Assembly (NCBI GenBank): GCA_029783825.1
Contig: JAREIK010009766.1
Location: forward strand, 1 to 64,000
Direction: 5' to 3'
From: Sapria himalayana
Taxonomy: Eukaryota; Streptophyta; Magnoliopsida; Malpighiales; Rafflesiaceae
DNA: 64,000 nt
Every line of letters begins with the position of its first letter. The stretch's first letter is position 1. The position numbers and the translations under genes were made by a program. A model generated the notes under the pieces. The model was not told the DNA's origin, made no database searches, and saw only the letters and a list, made by a program, of their open reading frames with translations. Below, in pieces: positions 10,165 to 20,715 of the stretch.

Positions 10165-11673
10165 ATTGGGAAATCTGGTTTACTCTTTAACAAAAAATAA
10201 TTTTCATCACTATTCAATGAAACTGACCTAGTTTTTCGAAGTTTGACATGAAAAATGGTGAGCCTTCTATAATTTTTTTGAGGAACTAACAAAGCTTGTT
10301 GATGCATTTAAGCTAATGCTTATTGGGAAGTTTTCCATGGCCGACCCATATTCAAAGATATTCATGATTTCTGGCTTCATTAAAAATGGGGGAAGCGATA
10401 AGTATGGCTTGGTTTGATGGGAAGCACATCTTCATCCATTTCAAGGAGGAAGAAGACTTTGTCCGAATATGGCTTAGAGGATAGTGGACAATCAAGGGGT
10501 ACCATATGCGTGTCCTCAAGTGGTCGCCAAGCTTCACTCCTCAGGAAGAACCTGCACATGCCCTAGTATGGTTTAATTTACCGAACCACCCTCTTCATTT
10601 TTTATAAGCTTCCTCTATACTCAATCAGCTTTTGTTTAGGCAAACCCTGGCTTATTGATGAAGCCACGCATGCATGACTAGACCAAGCTGGGCCAAGATT
10701 TGCATTGAAATAAGTCTTAAAAATCTTCCGCCGAATAGAATATGCATTGGTAGTAACTATACAAATGAATTATAGTAGAAGGTTATTCCAGAATTCATGC
10801 CAAGTTATTGCACAAACTGCCTTAGAATGGGGCATGGAATAACAAAATGTATGGTGGAAAGAGGGATGAGAAGAGATGGATTTAATGAGGGGAAAGGTAG
10901 AAGCAGGCTATGGGTGAAGAGGGGGCAGAGAGAAGAGGAAGAGCTATAAATTTGGATAGAGAGGAGAGTGTTGAAGAGGGAAGAGTCACAATGAGAAAGG
11001 GGCAGAAGGAAGGTAGGGCAGGGCTTATAGGTAGCTGGGAGTGTTAGAGAGAGGGATGAAGATAGTTTAGAAGAGGCATTGGAGGTAATAGAAATAGCAT
11101 CTGCTGGAAAAGAAAATGATGAGAAGGGAGAGGGTAGGGAGGGAGAGAAAGATTAAGAGGTAATGGTAGTAAAAGAGATGGAAGGTATAGAGATTGGAAG
11201 GCATTAGGGAATGGCTTGCCAAAACAGCAAAGATGAAAGAAGGAATAGGGGCAGAAGGGATGGTTATAAATAGCAATGTCGGGGTTGGAGGAAGGAGGAG
11301 GAAGAAAATAAGAGGGGCAGAAAAAATTAAAAAAATAAAGAGATATAATTGGGGGGATGATGATCTTCTCTCTGAGGAGGACTCAGAGGCAAAAAGCTAG
11401 TCGTATATAAGACAGGTTAAAGTTGAAGTGAGGCACATCTCTTATCTACCTCAGGATGATTTAAATGAACATAATATGCTCCGATTCATCCCACAGAAAA
11501 GAGCATGCCCAATTGAAGAACTAAGAAGAATGGAGAAAAGCCTGGAAAAATTAAAACTAGGAAAAGAGCAGGCACCACCTAGCTCAAGTAAAGCTTCTAG
11601 AAATAGGAAAAAATATTTAAATATTAAGTATGATTTGAAATGCATCACTAGAGCACAAACAAGATTTACATAG
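10165..11673 (+). pseudogene. LINE-B ORF1: DUF4283 + CCHC zinc knuckle, decayed
   Basis: The expected start codon (ATG in LINE-C, -D and -F) is ATT at 10165-10167. A stop follows soon after. The DUF4283 region at about 10290-10700 still reads FKDIHDFWLH, AWFDGKHIFIHFKEEEDF, MRVLKWSPSFTPQEEPA and LGKPWLID with frameshifts. An intact CCHC zinc knuckle (CTNCLRMGHGITKC, C-x2-C-x3-GH-x4-C) lies near 10811-10852. Next is a Gly/Glu/Lys/Arg-rich low-complexity stretch (10860-11330), a conserved acidic segment (YNWGDDDLLSEEDSEAKS, near 11346) and a conserved C-terminus ending ITRAQTRFT-stop at 11671-11673. ORF1 binds the LINE RNA in live relatives. Confidence 0.85.
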
Positions 11674-11675
11674 AT

Positions 11676-14600
11676 ATGTTTAAAAGAATTAAAGGGCTAA
11701 TTAAAATACACAAAATTAATATTCTAATCTTAGCCGAACCAATGGTAATAAAAGAATAAATAAAAAATATAAGAATTTGATTGGCTTCGATCGGGCCTAT
11801 TCGAACCTGAATGGTAAGATATGGGTCATGTGGAATAAGTCAATGAAAGTTGAAATAGTTGCAGAAGTTAAAAATTATCAGCTTCATATTAGATAAATCA
11901 GATTCAATCATTTCAGCGGTGTACGCTAGCAATGCTAGAGAAGATAAAAATTGTTATGGAAAGCAATGGATGATCTAGTCGCAAAGAAAACTTCTTGGAT
12001 TATTGGAGGAGATTTCAATGTGATTAGAAATCCTAGTGAAAAAGGGGTGGTAGAGCTCCTGACCAGATTGCCTTAGATCAGTTCAACGAGGCAATTGCTA
12101 GAGCAAATTTAATGGAGGCGGACTTTCTTGGGTCAAATTTTACATGGTGCAATAATTGGAAGAGGAGGGGAGCAATATGGTCCAGGTTGGATTGAGTTCT
12201 ACTTAACACACAATTGATGGACAAGATGGGAGGAATTAAAATCAAATATTTAAGTAGAACCTACTGGGACCATAGCCCGCTCCTTATGGCATTTGAGGTA
12301 AGTAATGGAAAAAATGATGGGTTCAAATTTCAAAACATGTGGGGATTGCATAAGGGTTTTAATGCCATAGTAAAAGAACCATGGGAAAAACCAGCTTGGG
12401 TAATCCTATGAAAATCCTGGCAAAAATACTTCGAACATTGCGATTCTTACTTGTTAAATGGAATAAGAAGATTTTTGGAAATATTAATAAAAATATTCTA
12501 GAAGCTTAACAGAAGGTTGAGAAGCTTGAAATAGAATATGAGGAGAGGCAATATGATGTCTCTAGAATTGAATTAAGTAAAGCGAGAGCACAATTGAGGC
12601 TCGAAATGCACATGGAAGAAAATTTTTGGAAGCAGAGAGCCAGAGTTAAGTAGCTAAAAGACGGAGACAAAAATACAACATATTTCAATGCTATGGAAAA
12701 AATAAGAAGGTTTAAACAAAGAATAAAAGGTTTAAAATTAGCAAATGGGCAATGGTTAGAAAAGGAAGAGGAAATAAAAAATGAACTAGAAAAGCATTAT
12801 AAAAATCAGTTATGCAGTGCGAACACACCTAGAAAGGCCTCATTAATGCAGTATATTGAGAGGAAGGTCTCAGATGAAGATAAAAAAAATTGGAAGAACT
12901 CCCCATAGAGGAAGAGGTAAATGAGGTAGTGTTTAGTGTGAACAAAGATAGCACGGCAGGTCCAGATGGGTGGAATAATGGTTTTTTTTACCGTAGTTGG
13001 CTTTTTATTAAAAAAGAGCTGATAGCGGCTATTGCTAGTATCTTTGCTGGCGCGGAGATTACAAAAGCATGGGTGAATTCTTACATTGTACTGATTCCTA
13101 AGAAGGCTAATCCACAGACAGGAGAAGATTATAGGCCAATTAGCCTATGTAATTCTATTTATAAGATTCTAGCTAAATTACTATAGGGCAGGTTCAGTAA
13201 AATTCTCCCCTCTATCATATATGTTGAACAAACTGGTTTTGTAGAGGATAGATTGATAATGGAGAATATTAATTTAGCTTCAGAAATGATCAAGGAAATA
13301 GGAGCCGAAGCAAGAGGGCATAATGTAATATTAAAACTAGACTTGTCCAAAGCACTCGATAGAGTTGAATGAGATATTTTATGTTTTTAATGAGAAAGAT
13401 GAGTTTTTCGGAATTATGGATAGACCTAATGCATAGATGTATTTCTAGTGCATAGATGATCATGGGTGAATTCTTCGCTAGCCTAATTAATCTAGTGAAG
13501 AATTTAAACCTACAAGAGGGCTTAGACAAGGGGACCCTCTCTCGCCATCTTTATTTAATATTTATCTGGAACTCTTTATAGTAAATCTAAAAAAGGATAT
13601 GAGAGAAGGAAAAATCATTACATATAAACAGCCAAGGAGCACACCAACTGTGAGCTGCTTGGCGTATGCAGATAATATTTTTATCTTCTCAAATGCAAGT
13701 AGCAGATCCATGAGAAATTTAATGAAGTTACTACAGAATTTGGAGGAAGAATCGAGGCAAGTGTTAAATATAAATAAATGGCAAGTTATAATTGCAAAAA
13801 ACATGCCTGAAAACATAGCCATAAAAATAAAAAATCTCATGGGTTTCACACATAAAAAAGGAGCTCTAAGCTACTTAAGTTGCCTGATTTATCAGGGAAG
13901 GTTGAAGGAGGAGTATTTAGTAGGTTTTGTTGAAAAGTTGAGGCGAAAAATTGTTGGTTGGAAAGAAGACCTACTAAATATGGCAGGAAAATTTACTTTA
14001 ATCACGCATGTGCTACAAGGAACACTAGCATATACTTTAATGACTTTACAACCTCCAAAAAACATGTTTACAAAGCTTGAAAAAGAAATGTCTAATTTTT
14101 TATGGGGTAAAAGGGAAGGAAAAAATAAAATTCATTGGAAAAGATGGGGAGAGCATTGGTTCCCGATGGAGGAAGGAGGTTTAAGTTTCTATACATTGAA
14201 TGATATAGCCAAAGCTTGTGCTTGTAAAAATTGGCGGAGTTTAAAAAATAATAAAAGTGATAGTCTTTGGGTGACATATATGAAATCCAGATATAGCTTT
14301 GGTGATAAAGCATTCAAGAATCCAAAAAAGGTGACAAAAAGCTGGAAGCTGATGTATAAGCAGCAAATCATTATGGAGAAACATGCGATATTAAAAAGCT
14401 ATGGGTGGAAATAGTCCCTGAACCCACTAAGAAATTTTGTGCTAAAAAGTGCTAAAGAACTTATTAGAATTAAAAAACCTCCACAATATATTTTTGAAAG
14501 AGCATGGACAAATGTGCTCCCACAAAAAATGAATGTATTCAAGTGGAAACTTCTTTCAAAGGGGATTTCTATAGATGAAATATTCAAAGGAAAGGCTAAG

Positions 14601-14774
14601 ATTAGCATCCAGGAATGATATAGCCAAAGCTTGTGCTTGTAAAAATTGGCGGAGTTTAAAAAATAATAAAAGTGATAGTCTTTGGGTGAGATATATGAAA
14701 GCCAGATATAGCATTGGCGATAAAGCATTCAAGAATCCAAAAAAGGTGACAAAAAGCTAGAAATTGATGTATAA
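11676..14774 (+). pseudogene. LINE-B ORF2: endonuclease / RT, decayed and 3'-truncated
   Basis: The ATG at 11676 lies 2 nt after the ORF1 stop. Relative to LINE-C and LINE-F, about 50 bp just after the start are missing, removing the YWNIRG segment. Endonuclease motifs remain: ILAEPMV near 11730, WIIGGDFNVIRNPSEK near 11998, and DHSPLLMAFEVSNGKN near 12268. RT motifs: DYRPISLCNSIYKILAKLL near 13127, LDLSKALDRVE near 13335, GLRQGDPLSPSLF near 13519 and catalytic box YADN (normally YADD) at 13665-13676. A 271-codon open stretch (13599-14414) covers the RT palm end, thumb and linker (NFLWGKREGKNKIHWKRWGE). The zf-RVT part begins near 14520 but is cut off by a duplicated segment. Confidence 0.85.
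14613..14774 (+). repeat. Second copy of a 162-bp ORF2 segment (first copy 14198-14359)
   Basis: Positions 14198-14359 and 14613-14774 are nearly identical (GAATGATATAGCCAAAGCTT... to GATGTATAA), offset 415 bp, same strand. The second copy forms the last part of LINE-B and runs directly into the 9-bp array. Confidence 0.9.
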
Positions 14775-15819
14775 TAAGATTAAGTTGAATAATAAGATTA
14801 ATTAGAATATGATGAATAAGGAGAATAAAAAGAAAAAGAAGAATAATAAAAATAAGAAGAATAAAAGAATAAGAAGAATACTAAGAATAAGAAGAATAAC
14901 TAGAATAACAAAAAGAAGAATAAGTGGTATAAGAAAATTAAAAAGATTAAAAAAATTAACAATAAAAAAAGAATAAAAAAATAATTAGAATAGTAAAAAT
15001 GAAAAATTAGAAGAATAAGAAGAATAAATAGAAAAGAATATAGAAGAATAAAAAGAATAAAAAGAATAAGAAGAATAAGAAGAATAAGAAGAATAAGAAA
15101 AATAAGATAAATAAGTAGAAATAGAATAATAAGAAGAATAAAAAATAAGAAGAATAAAAAGAATAAAAAGATAAATAAGAATAAAATAAGATTGAGGGAT
15201 AAGAAGAAAAAGAAGAATAAGAAAATAAACAGAATAAGTAGAATAGGAAGAATAAGTTGAATTATAAGAATAATAAAATAATATGAATAATGAGAATAAG
15301 AAGAATAAGTAGAATAAGAAGAATAAAAAGAAAAATAAGAATAAGAACAATAAGAAAAATAAGAAGAATAAGAAAAATAAGAATAAGAACAATAAGAAAA
15401 ATAAGAAGAATAAGAAAAATAAGAAGAATAAAAAGAAAAAAATGTATAAGAATATAAATAAGAATAAACAAGTATAAGAAGAATAAAACTATAAGAAAAA
15501 TAAAAAAAATAAGTAGAATACAAAGAAAAAGTTGAATAATAAGAATAACTAGAATAAGATGAATAAAAAGAATAAGAATAAAAAAAAGAACAAGAAGAAT
15601 ATGAAGAAAAGAAGAATAAGAAGAATAAGAAGAATAAGAAGTATAAAATAATAAGAAGAATAAAAAGAATTATAAGAAAAAGAAGAATAAGAAAAAAAGA
15701 AAATAAGATGAATAATAAGAATAAGATAAATAAGAAGTATAAGTTGAATAAAAAGTATAAAGACATTAAATAGAATAGGAAGAATAAGAATAAAAAAAAT
15801 AAGAAAATTAAAAAAAGAT
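14775..15819 (+). repeat. 9-bp array (GAATAANAA), downstream of LINE-B
   Basis: About 1 kb of degenerate purine-strand 9-mers starting where the duplicated ORF2 segment ends. The array meets an oppositely oriented array at about 15820. It contains a local tandem of AAGAATAAGAACAATAAGAA near 15350-15420. Long open frames here are repeat translations only. Confidence 0.9.
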
Positions 15820-18457
15820 TATTCTTCTTATTCTTCATATTATTCTTATTCTTCATATTATTCTTATTCTTCATATTCTTCTAATTCTTTTTTATTATTC
15901 TTATTGTTATTATTCTTCTTTTTTTTATTCTTCTTATTCATCTTATATTTCTTATTCTTTTATTTTCTTATTTTTCTTATTTTCTTATTCTTCTTATTCT
16001 TATTATTCTTCTTATTCTTCTTATTCTTCTTATTCTTTAATTCTTCTATTCTTCTTATTCTTCATATTCATCGTATCTTCTTATTATTTATATTATTCTT
16101 ATTCTTCTTATTCTTTTTATACATCTTATTCTTTTAATCCTTCTTATTCTTTTTATTCTTCTTATTCTTTTTAATTCTTATTCTTTTTTTCTTCTTATTG
16201 TTCTTATATTTTAAATCTTTATAATCTTTTTATTATTATATTCTTTTTTTTCTTATTCTTTCTATTTTTCTTATTCTCCATATTTTTCATATTCTTCTTA
16301 TTCTTATTATTCTTATTATTCTTCTATTCTTTTTGTTTTTATTATTTATATTCTTTTTATTCTTCATTTTATTCTTATTCATCTTATTCTTATTTTTCTT
16401 CTTATTCTTCTTAATTTTCTTATCTTTTTATTCTACTTATTCAGTTTAATCTTCTTATTCTTATTATTCTTTTTATTCTTCTTTTTATTTTTATTGTTTT
16501 TCTTCTTCTTATTCTTCTTATTCTTTTTATCTTCTTATTCTTCTTATTCTTCTTATTATTCTTATTTCTCCTATTCTTTTTATTCTTCTTACTCTTCTTA
16601 TTATTCTTATTTCTCCTATTCTTTTTATTCTTCTTATTATTCTTACTCTTCTTATTCTTATTATTCATCCTATTCTTTTATTCTTCCTATTCGTCTTATT
16701 TTTCTTCTTATTACTTTGCTTATTTTTCTTATTCTTATTATTTTTATTATATTTCTTATTCTTCCTATCCTTCTTAAACATATTATTCTTCTTATTCTTC
16801 TTATTTTTCTTATTCTTCTTATTATTCATATTCTTCTTATTCTTATTACTTTTCTTATTATTCTTATAATTCTTATTCTTATTATTTAATTATTCTTCTA
16901 TTATTTTTAATCTTATTATTCTTATTATTATTATTATTATTCTTTATCTTCTTATTCTTCTTATTCTTCTTATTCTTCTTATTCTTATTATTCTTCTTAT
17001 TCTTCTTATTCTTCTTATTCTTCTTGTTCTTCCCATTCTTATTATTCTTCTTGTTCTTATTATACTTTTATTCATATAATTCTTCTTATTCTTATTATTC
17101 TCCTTAATCTTCTTATTCTTCTTATTCTTTTATTCTTTTTTCTTTTATTCTTTTATTCTTTTAGTATTTTTTTATTCTTATTCTTTCTATTCTTCTCATT
17201 CTTCTTTATCCTCTTATTCTTCTTATTATTACTATTCTTCATAATCTTTTTTATTCTTCTTATTCTTCTTATTTTTCTTATTTTTCTTATTTTCTTATTC
17301 TTCTTATTCTTCTTATTCTTCTTATTCTTCTTATTCTTCTTATTCTTCTTATTCTTCTTATTCTTCTTATTCTTCTTATTCTTCTTATTCTTCTTATTCT
17401 TCTTATTCTTCTTATTCTTCTTATTCTTCTTATTCTTCTTATTCTTCTTATTCTTCTTATTCTTCTTATTCTTCTTATTCTTCTTATTCTTCTTATTCTT
17501 CTTATTCTTTTTATTCTTTTTATTCTTCTTATTCTCATATTCTTCTTATTCTTCATATACTTCTTATTCTTCATATTCTTCTTATTCTTCTTATTCTTCT
17601 TATATCTTATTATTCTTATTCTTTTAATCTTCTTATTCTTCTTATTGTTCATTTTCTTTTTATACTCCTAATTCATCTTATTCTTATTTTTGTTCTTATT
17701 ATGCTTATTATTCTTATTCTTCATATTCATCTTATTCTTCTAATTATTTTTTTTCTTATTACTCTTCTTATTTTTCTTATAGTTCTTTTTCTTATTATTC
17801 ATTTTATTCTTTTATTCTTCATTTTCTTCTTAATCTGTTTATTCTTATTCTTCTTTTTTCTTATTCTTGTAATTCTTGTTATTATTGTTATTCTTTTTAT
17901 TTTTATATTTTTTCTTATTCTTCTTATTCTTTTTATTTTTATTATTTTTCTTATTCCTCATATTCTTCTAATTCTACTAATTCTTATAATTCTCTTAATT
18001 CTTATAATTCTTCTATTTTTTATATTCTTCTAATTCTTCTAATTCTTTTTATTCTTCATATTCTTTTAATTATTCTATTTCTTCTAATTCTTTTTATTCT
18101 TTATATTTTTTAAATTCTTCTAATTCTTCGTATTCATCCTTTTCTTTTTATTCTTCTTATTCTCATTATTCTTCTTATTCTTCTTATTCTTCTTATTCTT
18201 TTTCTGTTCTTATTCTTTTATTCTTCTTATTCTTATTATTCTGCTTATTCTTCTTATTCTTCTTATTCTTCTTATTCTTCTTATTCTTCTTATTCTTCTT
18301 ATTCTTCTTATTTTTCTTATTCTTCTTATTCTTATTCTTCTTTTCTTATTATTATTCTTTTTCTTCTTATTATTATTCTTTTTCTTATTATTATTCTTTT
18401 TTCTTATTATTCTTCTTATTCTTATTATTCTTCTTATTCTTCTTATTCTTATTCTTC
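15820..18457 (-). repeat. 9-bp array in opposite polarity (TTNTTATTC on +), tail of LINE-C
   Basis: From 15820 the pyrimidine strand is on +. About 2.6 kb of TTCTTATTC, TTTTTATTC and TTATTATTC variants lead up to the T run (18458-18465) that is the A-tail of minus-strand LINE-C. A 45-bp local repeat is visible near 16557-16650 (TTATTTCTCCTATTCTTTTT twice). Confidence 0.9.
17291..17508 (-). repeat. Longest uninterrupted TTCTTATTC run
   Basis: About 24 perfect consecutive copies of the 9-mer. This is the most homogeneous block in the window and so probably the most recently amplified (inference). Confidence 0.9.
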
Positions 18458-18465
18458 TTTTTTTT

Positions 18466-19560
18466 CAAAGTTTATTTTCTTATAGCCCTCTCTTTTGGCA
18501 GAGGAATACCATTTTTACAAACTAAAATCTTACCTTTTACTTTCTACACCCTTTCTTAAATAAAAATCAAATAACATGAACTATAGTTAAATTATTTACT
18601 ATATCACTTTCTACATTAGCTATATTTTCCTAGATTTTGTTGGATTTCAATGCTGAAATACTCTGTTTTCCTATCTTTTTTATGCCTTCCTCAGCTCCTA
18701 CCTTTCCTGAGTTTTTCAAAATCTATCCTTTAATCATGCTTCCTTCCTTAACAATTGCTCCTGCTGAAACTTGACCAAGATGCTCCTACAACAGACACTT
18801 AACAGACCCTTACCCAACAACTGGATAGGTTACCAGACCACTACTTACCTGATATTTACCAGACCATTGAACTTTGATTACAAATAGACACTCACTTTCC
18901 CAAACCCATACACACAACATTGACCTACATCAGACACTTCACAGAGCTTACAGACACTTACACCCTCAATTCCTAACCAATTCCTCGTACTCAATCTTCA
19001 TCTTGTGTCTGGCATCTTCCATACCTCCATTGTTTGCTTGCTCCTGATATAAATGAACTTGCAAAATAATTAACCAGCATCCTATCATTCTATATGTTTC
19101 ATTACCTTCTAACCTTTCTCACTAGTGCCTGAACCATACAGCTTGGTTGCTCTGGCAAAATTATACAACTCCACGATAAGCATAATGATAGTTTGCAACA
19201 AACAGATGGCCTTTCTTTACTTCCTCTATAAAACTTGCAAAACAGATTCCACCAACTACAAGTCTTTATATCCACTACACCTATTCCCTTTTACCATTTC
19301 CTAAGCTTGAATCTGCCAAAAATCTTCCAATCTATTCCAAAGCAATCTTTTTTTTTGAGCGATTTATGTCTTTATAGTCCTTCCTCATTACTGGGGGGCC
19401 TTTTGAATAACTTCTTTTGCATATGTTAATAGCTGCATAAACAAGTTAAAAAGAAAACTAAAAATTTAACTTTGCCACCTAGCCTTCTTCTTAAATTATT
19501 TCGTTCTAATCTTTAATCTTTTGAATTCTAATATAGGAGAAACTTATTTTATCTAATTTT
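18466..19560 (-). other. LINE-C 3' UTR and terminal box
   Basis: Non-coding. The terminal box (18466-18516) has the same CCTCTGCCAAAAGAGAGGG core and AATAAA-like end as the other copies. Further in, CAGACNCTTA-type words repeat on + (18790-18960), as they do in the 3' UTRs of LINE-D and LINE-F. The segment from about 18608 on is homologous to 57122 onward in LINE-F. Confidence 0.7.
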
Positions 19561-19635
19561 ATTAAGCCTTTGATTTTATTCAGAATATAAAACCATCAAA
19601 TTCCTATGCTCCTTTCTCTCTACCTTCAATAGCTA

Positions 19636-19652
19636 GTTTATCAACCTAAGGC
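19636..19652 (+). repeat. Target-site duplication, left copy (right copy 20699-20715)
   Basis: GTTTATCAACCTAAGGC, identical on both sides of the nested insertion. The same region in LINE-F (about 58139-58160) is uninterrupted, confirming the empty site. Confidence 0.88.
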
Positions 19653-20698
19653 TCCGAGGGAAGCCGGATAAGAAGTATTTGTAATTTTATTGTTTGGTTT
19701 TGGCTTTGGTTGGATTTTTCAGGCTAAGTTAAGCTTTAGCAAGGCTCTTGCAAAGGTTTAACTAAAACAAAGTAGCCTGGACAAAATTAGAAAGGAAAGG
19801 AAATTATTGGTTGGAGGAACTGGCTTGGAGATAGTGATTAGAACTATCATTTTTCACTGGAATCTGTTATGTGCAATAATGTCAGCTACGGCTGTAATAA
19901 CTATCTCGTAGTTACTGTAGTTGGATGAGCAAGTGCATTGATTAGCCAAGAGACTTATAAGAGTCAGTGCCGAGTTTTCATGGCAGCTGTCACACTCAGT
20001 TCTGATTCTCTACCCATAAAAGAGCACGATTGATCAAGAAACTACAAGGCTGATAAAGGGCTGAGCAAGCCCTAGAAAGGGCTGAAATTATTAACTAAGA
20101 AATTATTTTAATGTTTGTCAGTTTTTTCTTTTTTCTCTTGCAGCCAGCGGGGGATTAGAGAACCTGAGGGAAGTTGAATAAGGAGAGAGTTTGTAATTTT
20201 TTATTGCTTGGTAGGCCTCTTTTTGGTTGGATTTATTTTCAGGTTAAGTCAAGCTGTAATAAGGAGGTTTCACAGAACTAGCATAGGTTAACTAAAAGGA
20301 AAGCAGGCTGGACAAAGCTAGAGAGGGAAGGAACCAGTATTCTGCATTGATTCGGCCAAGAGAGAAGGAAATGGCTGGTTCTGTGAATTATTTCTGCTTT
20401 GATTCGGCCAAGAGAGGCAGTGTGTTGAATTATTTCTGCTTTGATTCGGCCAAGAGGCTGCTCTTACTTACACATTGTTGAATTATTCCTTATGCATTTT
20501 TCTTTCATCAAGAGACTGTTATTGATCGGCCAAGAGATCGTTAGTAGAAGGATATGAAATTTACATTTTAATCTAGAATTCTAGATTAGGTTTTAAAGTT
20601 GGTGTAAAAGGGATAAGGGTAGAGCTAGTTTGTAAAAATGGTATTCCTCCGCCAAAGTGAGGGTGATAATTAATAAAACAACCTTTATAAAAAAAAAA
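19653..20698 (+). mobile_element. Nested 1.05-kb retroinsertion sharing the LINE 3' end
   Basis: Flanked by a 17-bp direct repeat GTTTATCAACCTAAGGC (19636-19652 and 20699-20715), which is its target-site duplication. It is oriented +, opposite to LINE-C, and ends with the family 3' terminal box (GGTATTCCTCCGCCAAAGTG...AATAAAACAACCTTTAT) plus 10 A, with no 9-bp repeats. No coding sequence is evident. Internally about 175 bp are duplicated at an offset of 510 bp (19656 and 20166), and CTTTGATTCGGCCAAGAGA recurs about every 40 bp at 20357-20457. It is either a heavily 5'-truncated copy of another LINE subfamily or a non-autonomous derivative using the LINE 3' end. Confidence 0.8.
20570..20587. 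repeat. 18-bp perfect palindrome
   Basis: AATCTAGAATTCTAGATT is self-complementary over its full length and lies about 110 bp before the 3' end of the nested insertion. It could form a stem in the RNA. Function unknown. Confidence 0.8.
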
Positions 20699-20715
20699 GT
20701 TTATCAACCTAAGGC

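Larger units (their letters stand above)
10086..14774 (+). mobile_element. LINE-B: L1-type LINE with 5' UTR, 3'-truncated
   Basis: Begins with the family 5' UTR (TCTAGAGAGAGAAAATTC..., then GCCATTGTTGAGTGAAGAAG, also seen inverted at the 5' end of LINE-F). It continues through ORF1 and ORF2 but stops in the linker after RT. The end is a partial second copy of 14198-14359, joined straight to the 9-bp array without RNase H, 3' UTR or terminal box. It is closely related to LINE-C and LINE-F by ORF2 sequence. All frames are broken. Confidence 0.85.

Noticed and set aside
17287..17652. Open frame on the minus strand giving an Arg-Ile-Arg repeat protein
   Set aside because: Direct translation of the perfect TTCTTATTC run; no start context and no non-repeat part.
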